NCBI RefSeq assembly: GCF_041146795.1
Contig: NC_135168.1
Span: forward strand, 38,208,370-38,272,369
Direction of reading: 5' to 3'
DNA: 64,000 nt
From: Maylandia zebra
Taxonomy: Eukaryota > Chordata > Actinopteri > Cichliformes > Cichlidae
In this document: in pieces, positions 54,621 through 64,000 of the stretch
Layout: the number at the start of each line of letters is the position of its first letter
Numbering within the stretch: position 1 is the stretch's first letter
The notes under the pieces: generated by a model
What the model was told of the DNA's origin: nothing
What the model saw: only the letters and a program-made list of their open reading frames with translations
The model's database searches: none
Made by a program: the position numbers and the translations under genes

Positions 54621-57600
54621 AGATCGATTAGCATATGTTTGTGTCAATGTGATACAGTAACACAGTCTATTACTGCAGTTTGCTACCATTAATAAATAAC
54701 TTAGATCTCCACCTTCTTCGCAAAATCACAAGTATTGGTGGCCCAAATGCAAAAAGTTAGAGCTAAAAGAGGTTTGCAAACCAATGGGTGAAGTCAGCGT
54801 TGTTGCATCTTCACTGGTTAGAATATAGTGAAAGATAGAGTTGTGAAGCACTTACAGAGAGTAGATGCTCCTGTCTTGTTGCCAGTTGATGCCATTATTT
54901 TGATCCCTCAGATGCAGCCACAGGGCTGGCATGCTTGGTTGTCCAGGTGATGGCTACCGTGCAGACAGAGGGCCTGACCGGTCTTGGCCCACTCTGTTAC
55001 ACCAACTGTGCCAACTTACCGTCAACTGGACACTAAACGGCAGCGACACATATGCCGCCTTTCTCTGCTTTAGACCGTGGGCACATGTTTTCCAATCTGA
55101 GAAAAGATAACCTAAAAAAGGTGCGGAGCCACTTGAAATCAGGAGATCTGAAATCAGATTTGCCACCCTCAGATCTAACCACATCAGTTAAAAGCGCGTT
55201 GAATTATCTGACCCGGCATCAGCGGTGTGGGGGGGAGACTTTGTTGCTGGTGGGCTATAAGCAACGCAGAGAAGAGATTTGCAGAGACAGCCCATAACAG
55301 CTCCCTTGGAACCAATGACTCAGATATGCAGATGTGTTTACTTCCCTTCTGTTTCCCACCTCAACCAGCACACAAAAGGCAGGGGGAATGAAAGTGCCTG
55401 ATAATGTCTTTAAGTGTTGCATTTATATATTTATATACGTTATAAAGAACTCATTTTTTGCTAAAACTTAGACAAGCACTTCAAATGGGCTCTTTGCCTC
55501 TTCCCTCTATTCCCTCCCTCCCTTCTGAGGGTATTCATCTTTTGTCTAATGCGTAGCGCTGCTCTCTGTTAGTTTCTTTCTGACACCATGCCAGCAGAGT
55601 CATCTGCAAAGGGACTCATGTAGGGATTAAAAACCATCAACAGATCCCCTTTAACAGAGCAGCAGAAAAAAAATGGTTGAAAAAATGCAAAAAAATAAAT
55701 AAATAAATAAATATAAAAACTCCAGACAGTTTTGAGAAAACTTGCAGAAAGAGAATGCAGATTGTCACCTGACCCTGAGGCAAAGCAGCCCTAAATATAA
55801 TAAAGAGAAGACAACAGAAGAAGACGAGGCGACACGACACGGGTAATGTGTTTTCTCTGCTGGTGTCGTCTGGCAGATCTGGGATGATTGAGTGCTGATG
55901 CCTGCCTGGGCTGCTTCAGAGAAGATCGTCTACCCCCCCCTCAGCTCATGCACACACGTGCACAGCCTCTCTGATGACACACACTGACACATGTGCGCAC
56001 ACACACGCACGCACACACAGATTTCTGTTGTCGAAGTGACAAAAACATCAAGGCGTATTAACTGTCATCATCTCAGCATCTCTTCATCTCTCTTTTTGGT
56101 CCAGGGAATATTTCAAGGTAACACATTATTATTGTAGTGTGTGTGTCTGTGTAGGAGCGCGTGTTGTTGTTTTTTTTTTTTTATAGTGGATGTGTGTCTT
56201 AATTAGAACGGGGTTTAGTGAATTAGGCCAGGATGTGTAATAGACTCAAATTTGCATAATCTCTGTTGAATAAATCCGAGTGACAAACATGCAAGCACAA
56301 AATCATACCTACTTACTGTACGGTGTGACTTCACTTGGAAAAAAAAGTGTTTATGACAGTAATCTATAGTCTTTGCTTACAGAATCTGCGTATTAATCTC
56401 TGTGCATTTCTATAATCGCCCTGTATTGTGAAATAACAGCAGCAGATACAGACAAACAGGTGCTGGCTACAGAGGAAGTTGATTGGCTTGATTCCACAAT
56501 CCATTTTCCCAAGGCTTCCACACCCCTGCAGCTGTCCTCAAGAATATGAGAACTGTATGTGCGCACGAGCTCGTGTGTACGTGGGTGTGTACATGTGTGT
56601 CGTTGAAGTGCATGTTTGCGGTTATGACAAATTCACTCCTCGTGGCTTGCCAATAAGCAAGACAATGATCTTTATTGACAAAGAAAAATGAAATGCCGGA
56701 CCTAATTCTGCACCCACAAATGAAAGTGAAAAATTTTCAGTCCCGAGACCGATTTATCAGGACTGATTTTTTTTTACATTTTCTCAAAGTTTTAAAAAGT
56801 CTGACCTGCTTGAGAATGAGCTTCCTGATGTTCAAAGCAAAGTCATATTACAGGTTTGCGGGGCTTTTGGCTGTTTTGCATGGCAGAATGTTTTGAACTG
56901 AGCGGTGACAGCCTCAGCCCGACTGAAGAGTCTACTTCAACTCACCTCATTTCTATTGGAAAACACTTCCACTTTCTCTCCCTCTGCCTCCCTTTCTCTC
57001 TCTATCCCTCTCCCTCACCGTCTTCTCTCTGAAGCTGCAGATCACTTGAAAAAGAAAGGGGAAGGAACATGAATAAAAACTGAAGGCACTTCTCTTAGAT
57101 ATGTCTCTTGATGCTCTTCAGATCTTTAAGGCTTCATCACAGGGAAATGCAGGGTTACTCCAAGAAACTGAAGGACTGTGACTTCCTAATCTACTGTACA
57201 AGACCTGAATTTGAGAACTCATCTTTATAGCAGTTTCTCCTTTTCCTCTCACGCAATTTTGATCTCTAGTGTTTAGTTTTTATTTATTGATGGGCAGGTA
57301 GAGGTGCGGCATCCTTCAATCAGTACTTTTTCGATTTTTCTTTTGGATGAAAAGGAGAAAACCAGGGACCATATAGTCAAAAGAAAGCCTGTTTGTCCTT
57401 GATCAGTTCACACTCTACTGCCTCTAAAAAGAAAGGAAAGATTTAAGGAAATAAACTTTAGATTTCTATTTTTTTTCGCTTTCACATACCATAATTAATC
57501 TATTTTCTTCAAATGGAAATAAAAATAACTGTGTTTTAATAGGCTGGAGAAACAGTTGCAAGCACTCCGTTTTATTTAAAGGTTCAAGATCTGTAAGAGG

Positions 57601-60600
57601 ACATTTGTTAAAGCTGCCCTCCTGATGAACATTTACAGAGATTGCTTTAAAGGAGTTGGAGCCAAACCCGTGTCTGCACTAAGTCCTATCTCCTCCATCC
57701 AGAGCAGGTCAGACGTAATGACTGATGTTCCAGACATAATGAAAACATCCTTGCAAAGTGAATCTGATTGGATATCAGCTATCAGTCATCGTTTAGCAAC
57801 AGCGGTGCACATGAGCTGCCAGCCGAGTCCTTTTCTCTCTCCCGGTGTGTTTAAGCAGGAGTTCACAATGAAGTGCAGCAGTTTTTACCTCTCCAATGTA
57901 AACTGTGTGTGCATCAGATAGAGACATTTTAAAATCTAGGGGAAAAAATCCTCCCAATTTTATTCAGTAAAGGCTACTTTCCATTTAAACGATAGTACGG
58001 AAAGTTACCTTTTTCTTTCATTTATCTCTTCAATGAATAACATCATCAGTTTTGGAGACTTTACAGAACACATGGTAGGGCTGTTTATTACAGTTAAATA
58101 TTTAGCTACACCACCACAGTTATTTTTCCCATGACGATCTTAGAAAAAAACTAAACCAAGGTATCATTTACTCAGCTCTTCTCCTTAAATAGTGTCCAAT
58201 TTAATGTGCTGAGCTGAAGAGAAGCAGGACTTTAGTCAAGGCTTGTGCCAGTAGGGATGTTAGTATTAAATTAAATGTTACTTGGTCTGAGTCTCCTGTT
58301 CTTTACAATAAACAGCCACACTGTTCAGACCCTGTAAGATCATGGGAAACAGCGTCCCCTTTTGGAGAGCAACAGCACTGCTTTAAGGAGCGGCCCCCAT
58401 TAAAGTGATTTGTGACCTTGCACTCAATTACTGTATATGTATTATGTCCTGCAGTCTGAAACATGAAGTTTAACTTTGTATGATTGTATTCTAGTTTCTT
58501 GATTGTCACATTTTTTGAGAGTGGACTATGTGCCCCGCTCTTAATTGTCCCTTCCTTTCCTCAAAATATTATACAACACCCCAGTGAAGACAGCTGAGAC
58601 TGAGCTTTCTATTGTTCCTCTCATCTCTTGTCGCCGCCGCAGCTCCTCAGTCTCCTTTACACTCCCTGGGCATCGCATAGCCAACAGATTAATTAGACGA
58701 GTGATAGCAATGTTCTCTCTTAGTGCTGGCCCACTGAGTTTTGTTTTTCTTTTTCACTTCTTGTAAGCCTCTAATTTCTCTCTTTACATTAATGGAGCTT
58801 ACTCGGTGTGCTGACCCATGGGAGAGGAAAATTAAGTCTCTTTTTCCCTCTAAGGAGGGGGGGGCTGCAGTTTATTCCAGAACTAGTTTGTTTCATGCAT
58901 TTGGAGAGGAAACATATTTTACCAGAGTATTATGTAGGATCGTAGACATCCTGAATTTAAAAACAAACAAACAAACAAACAAACAAAAAAACGGATATAT
59001 CAACCATCTATAAGAACAAGCGTATTGTATTTTGTGAAAGCGGGCTCTGTTTTAATGCTCCTCCATTCAATGTCTGTCAACCCTCTCTGGACAAGGGTCC
59101 TGGTTGGTTGCCTTGGAAACGAGCATATGACTATTCTGAGAGTGAGAGACGAAGCGAGTGTAGTAAAGGTAAGTCACTCAAGGACCCTCTGGTCAACCTG
59201 ATAAAGTGTGATGAAAATCAAAGGCCACAACTCAGCAACGCCTGCGATTCAGCAGAGAAAGAAGAGAGCGAGAGAGGGGAATAAAAAGTTGTTTTCTTTC
59301 CTGAAAGATTTGAAAAGAAGCGAGCACAATGGAGCAAATATTGCACCGCTTTGAGAAACATGTCTTATAAAGTGTAGGAATCAATAGGAAAAGATCTTCT
59401 TTTTCATCCCATGTACGAACACAGTCAGCGCAGTCATGTGTGACCGACTCTCTGTCACTCATTTTCCTATGCACATTTCTTACATACGTCTCTGCACAAT
59501 ATGTGCATTCATTACACGTGTTTGGAGTTCAAGCCACCCTCTTTACACTAAACCGTTATGTATGAGTCCAGGTGTCGAGCTCCAATGCTTTTTATTCATG
59601 TTCTTTGAGGAGGCTGTCAGGCATAATTACGACAACATGCTTCTAACCAGCATGCTTGGAGAGCCTCTGCTTCCCAGCCCCCTCCTCCTCACACTTCGCT
59701 CTCTGCTTGAATTTGCTGCTGCTAATGCACATGTTAGTATGTATCACAAAGCACATGTAAGTGGATGGTAACAGTGACTACAGTGCTGTGGTTTTAGTTA
59801 AGGCAACACAAAGCAGGAAACTGTTACGTGTTGCACTTGTTAACGCCTCACATCTTATTTAATGAACAGCAGTGCAAGGATTTAATAGCATAAAACCCAT
59901 CTGAGAACTTGTTGCAGCTCTCCTACTATGCCTCGTGTATGAGTAAGATAAAGTGAATCAAGGTTGCGATGGAAAAATAGAGCAAGAATAAAAAGCAGGA
60001 TGAAAGAAAGGATACTGTATTACTTTTGTCATAGTAGCCATTCCTGCTGCATGTCATGGAGTTATACACATGCGTATACAAAGCTGCCATGAGGTCAGCG
60101 TTTGCTTTCCGCCTTTTGTCTTCATCTTCCTTCTACTCTTGTGATCCAAGGTGACAGTGCAGGGCCAGGGTGAAGAGGGAGAGCGAGCAAGTGCAGTGCA
60201 AGGGCAGAGAAACTGGCCTGGGCAGCTTGGATTGGGAAATGTGGGCCTGTTGGTGACAGCTCAGTATCTAGATGGGGGGCCGATAGAGCCACTCCAGAGG
60301 GCATAATTCAATCGCAACTTAACCATGATAAAGACAGAGAGACAGAGTTGGGGAAATAAACCGAGAGAGAGTTGGAGGCAGAAGAGTAGAGAGCAGATAG
60401 AGTCATGAGTAGAAAGAATCAGATTACCATGCTTTTAAATGGGAGGGCTCGATGACACTCATCCGACCTGATTTAAACGACAGAAGCGTAAGGAATGAAT
60501 TCTTCAGCTTGTCTGTCCCCTGACCCTGCCGGCGAGCGATGAGAGCGCGAGAGGGGAGCAAAAGAATCGCTCATGCTTGGAGTGAGATGGTGCCTAATCG

Positions 60601-63600
60601 TCCAGAGGCCGGGACTGAGTAACTGTGACTGGATGCATCCACCGCGGACGACGGGCAGGGACGATCTGAAAAGCTAAAAAGTCCTAATCAGGTTTTTTAC
60701 GCAAATGGGCGGCCTGCACGCGGACCGCTTGGGGCTATGTGTGATGAGGCCGTCAGCCGCTAGTGGTCCACAGACATGACACAAGTCATTTCACCTCAGC
60801 TCCGCTCAGCTCATGCACATTCACAGGATGCTAATCGTTCCCTGCTTTCCCCGGCTGATGCTGTCTGTGTGAATGTAGCAAGTCTGTGTAGCTGGTTGGC
60901 TGGATTGAGGGCTTTTAGTCTTCTTATCTGAAATTACATATATTTTTTCCCATTTCACCCTCAGTTCCAGACGCTCTTTGCTTTTGGGCTGTCTATTTTT
61001 ACCTGTCTTCAACAATCAGGTATCAAATACTGGTAAGAAACAGTTTTGCCTCTACAGTAAGAGCCCCTGTGATTATAGTTGAAGGGCCAGGATATTTTCC
61101 TTCAAGGTGTGTGGTGTGTGCGTTTGCCTGAGTTTATGTCAGTGTGCGTGTGTGTGCGTGCGTTTATGCCTGCACATGTTTGTCTTAGACTATTGATCTG
61201 GCCAGCACACAGCAGGCATTAAATGAGAAGAGGCTGTGGCCGACAGATAAAGAGGGAAAGAGTGATGGGTGGCAATAAAAGAAGGGGATCTGTAGGCAGG
61301 GAGAAAAAAATCACCTTTTTTGAATTAAAAAAAGCTTTAAAGATATAACTTTGAATTGTTTTCTCTTTATTTCTTTTTTTCTTTGCAGTTTTCCACGTTC
61401 CTGGATTCTCACTGTGGTTCCTGCATCAAGCTCAGTCACACCTGCACAAAGTTACGAGCCGTGGACAATGATATGGTACATGACAAAAACAGTTTCTTAT
61501 AAATCCTTCATACTCTGTACAAGCACACAAAATGTGTACCCCTCAACAAACACATAATAAATGTGCTCTTATAAATCAATTTGGCTCCACGATACAACCG
61601 GATCTTGGGAAGTGGCTCGGAAATATCAAAACAACCTTGGGGACTTTGGGTTCACTATGAATGTTGTGTGCCTTCACTATGTGTGCTCTTTATATCTGCT
61701 CTTTATTCAATCAATCTGCTCCCTACTCTTTCATCCATTAATTTGGCCTCTCTCTCTCTCTCCATCCATTATTTCTGTCATTGTGCTGTTTGTCCTGTTC
61801 AGTGGGCATCATAAAGCAGTCAGGAAGACTAACTTGCATGTGATGCTCGCAGAGCAGGCAGTGGAAATGTCACAGTATTTCAGGTACCAAGGCTTATTAA
61901 CGAGGTCTGTCTAATATGAGGGGACAGGAAATGAGCAGGTTCTCCTTAACTGCTATTGTAAAGATGATAGATGTGTGATTGCACTTAGAAATGCATGGAA
62001 AACATGCATGCATGGAGAAACCTATAGCTGGGGTTCTCAAACTTAGCAAACAGCCTCTAAAGCCAGAAAAAATTAACTCAAACCCAAACTCTGTATGTTC
62101 ACATGAAAAGAGAGACATGTTTGTCAGTTGTTTGCAGCTTATTCATACAATGTACTTCACTCACGGGAGGTCAAGAGCACCATCCGTGCATGTTCAATTC
62201 TTAATTAGATTCACAACAACTGAATAATGTATTTGTGCGACCAAAATAGATTTGAGGTGGGGAATACCTGAGATTAATATAGGAGTCTGTTTTTGACACA
62301 TTTCCTCATTGACATCTTCGAAGTCGTCGTGTTTTTTCTTTTCTGTTTCAGGCACAGCTTGTCCCGTGTCAAGCCAATTAGTCGATCTCATTAACCAATG
62401 CTGTCAACCAGAAGACTGCGGTTTGAGTCCTGTTTGTGAGCTCTGTTTTTTGCATTCTCTTTTTTCTCCTCTCACAGTTTACTTTATATTCACATTCTGT
62501 TTGGTTAGCTATAGGCATCAAATATACTTGGTTCGTTTTAATGAAATATCACAGTTTGGGTAAAGCTTCAAAACTCCCACCGACAAATGATGGCCAAGCA
62601 AAGATATGTGGCCATTTTCCAGTGGTCCGGTTCATTTAACTCAAAGGTTTGCATGATATTAAAGTGATTTTCCCCACAAAATGTATTCCCTCTCTCATGC
62701 ACACCCTGTCTTATTGTGGATTTAGCTATGATAGCTAATGACCGGAGTGTGTTTACACTGGAGTAACCCTGTTGTGGCTGCTGCTGTTCACCCATTGACT
62801 TCTCATTGGCACTCACACAGTATCTTTTTGGCGTTAACATGCACTTTAGTCCAACAGAGTTCAATAGAAGCTTCTTTACATCTGAAATATGTAGCTGTGA
62901 CAAGTTTGTGGGCAAAAAAGTGGTCTGCTGTTTTCCTCTCTGTCATAGATGCCACACTGTGGTAAACAAGGGAACCTTTTTAATGTGTAGTTAAACTGAG
63001 CAGACTTAGTTCCAAAATCTATCCCCACAGTGAAAACAAATAAGTTTACTAAAATAAACGACATGAAAAAGTACAAATGTATAAATATTTTTTATAAAGA
63101 GTTCCCATTATACAATATTGTACCATCATTCCTTATACCTAGTGTTAGGAAGGTTGTTGCTACAGTCGCACTAGAAGAAAACAGTGGCTGAGACCAATTT
63201 ATTGCCTTTATGATGGAACCAGGTGTGAGAGCGCCCACAGTTAGCTGCTATGCTCAAAGACAGAGATAAAACAACAACAATCGCATTGGTCTGCTTTCAG
63301 TCTGTGATAACATGGAGATTAACTGTGATAAATCACTGAAAATTGCAAGTCTGCTGTCAGACTCAAGATAAGGTGTGCTAATCAGCACAGAGTGACTCTG
63401 TCTGCATTTATAAATTAGGAGGAAATTATTGGTAAACCTTGACTAATTTGTCTGAGACTCCACTCAATCTGAGCCAGACTGCAGTTGTTTGGAGGTTGCC
63501 TCCCACCAGGTGACCTGTGCAATCGCCCTTGCATCGAAAATGGTCATGCAGAAGTTTCTGAGCGCTTCCACGCTCAACCTCTGGGTGACCAGCTGGTCAG

Positions 63601-64000
63601 TTCAGCAACTTGCAATCAGCTGCCAAAAATTCAGATTCAGATGACTTCATTAATCTACAAAAAGGGCAATGTGTTTGCAGCTTACCCACACAACCTACAG
63701 CCTTTAAACACCAAAGACAAACACTGTTACATGTGAGGTCAAGGAAGGAAAAAATAAATAAAAAATAAATTTTAGTTGCAGGGAGGTTGCCGTTCTTATT
63801 TAATTATTTAAGTGTGACATGTCCATAGTATACATGCCTTTTTTTGTTGTTTTTCTGTTTGTTACTGAGAAAAGAGTTAAAATGGACTGTGATGCAGGAG
63901 GATTTTAAAGGAATCTGAAATCTAAAGTGTGAAATTTGAGCTAGTTAAACCTCCCCACAGCTGCTCATTTCAGTCAATGAGATTAAAACCACCTCTCCAG
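54621..64000. other. Gene-poor region to the end of the window
   Basis: No exon with recognisable protein similarity. Small repeats: (AATA)n near 55690-55712, (AAAC)n at 58959-58986, (CA/CG) runs near 55990-56020. A GC-richer segment at about 60480-60790 looks unique and may be regulatory. Open frames present are short and without domain evidence. Confidence 0.5.
58959..58986. repeat. (AAAC)n microsatellite
   Basis: Six to seven AAAC units. Confidence 0.9.

Noticed and set aside
63485-63736. 83-codon frame near the window end
   Set aside because: No domain, no splice context, and composition like flanking non-coding DNA.

Overview
The window is vertebrate nuclear DNA, most likely from a teleost (probably a percomorph) fish. 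Supporting signs are introns with GT/AG junctions, an unmistakable EGR1 gene, an immune-type receptor gene with an Ig-V domain, abundant (CA)n, (GATA)n and (CT)n microsatellites, and several transposon families typical of fish. No bacterial-style gene clusters, operons, CRISPR arrays, rRNA or tRNA genes were found.

Layout. (1) 1-3455, plus strand: the 3' part (13 full exons and the end of a signal-peptide exon) of a type I membrane receptor. It joins a TIM-family Ig-V domain to three DSCAM-like fibronectin type III domains, with a Ser/Thr/Pro mucin stalk built from an 18-bp coding minisatellite, one transmembrane helix and a short tail. A poly(A) signal follows at 3887. (2) 3.9-18.4 kb: non-coding DNA with microsatellites, polypurine tracts and a strong hairpin at 13.66 kb. 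(3) 19.0-27.1 kb: a repeat-dense block. A Tc1/mariner-superfamily element (19099-20743) sits inside one arm of a larger foldback inverted repeat (about 19.03-21.99 kb). A Ty3/gypsy element reduced to 1.5 kb (23512-25057) lies next to an old fish repeat carrying a piggyBac-type MITE (25599-25754). An inverted repeat pair (about 22.1 and 26.6-27.1 kb) encloses much of the block. (4) 27.1-35.6 kb: non-coding. (5) 35.6-40.6 kb, minus strand: the complete EGR1 gene, with two coding exons, a 514-residue zinc-finger protein, a long 3' UTR and a promoter with serum-response elements, Ets sites, a CRE and a TATA box. (6) 40.6-64 kb: non-coding, with microsatellites, a hAT-type MITE with a perfect 8-bp target duplication (53431-53899) and an old interspersed repeat (about 54.4 kb).

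The two genes are convergent and about 32 kb apart, and a gene-poor stretch of at least 24 kb lies upstream of EGR1. That is common around immediate-early regulators that need long regulatory domains. There is no sign that the two genes act in one pathway. The most unusual item is the TIM/FN3 composite receptor. The next are the duplicated 27-bp segment upstream of EGR1 and the nested transposon structures.
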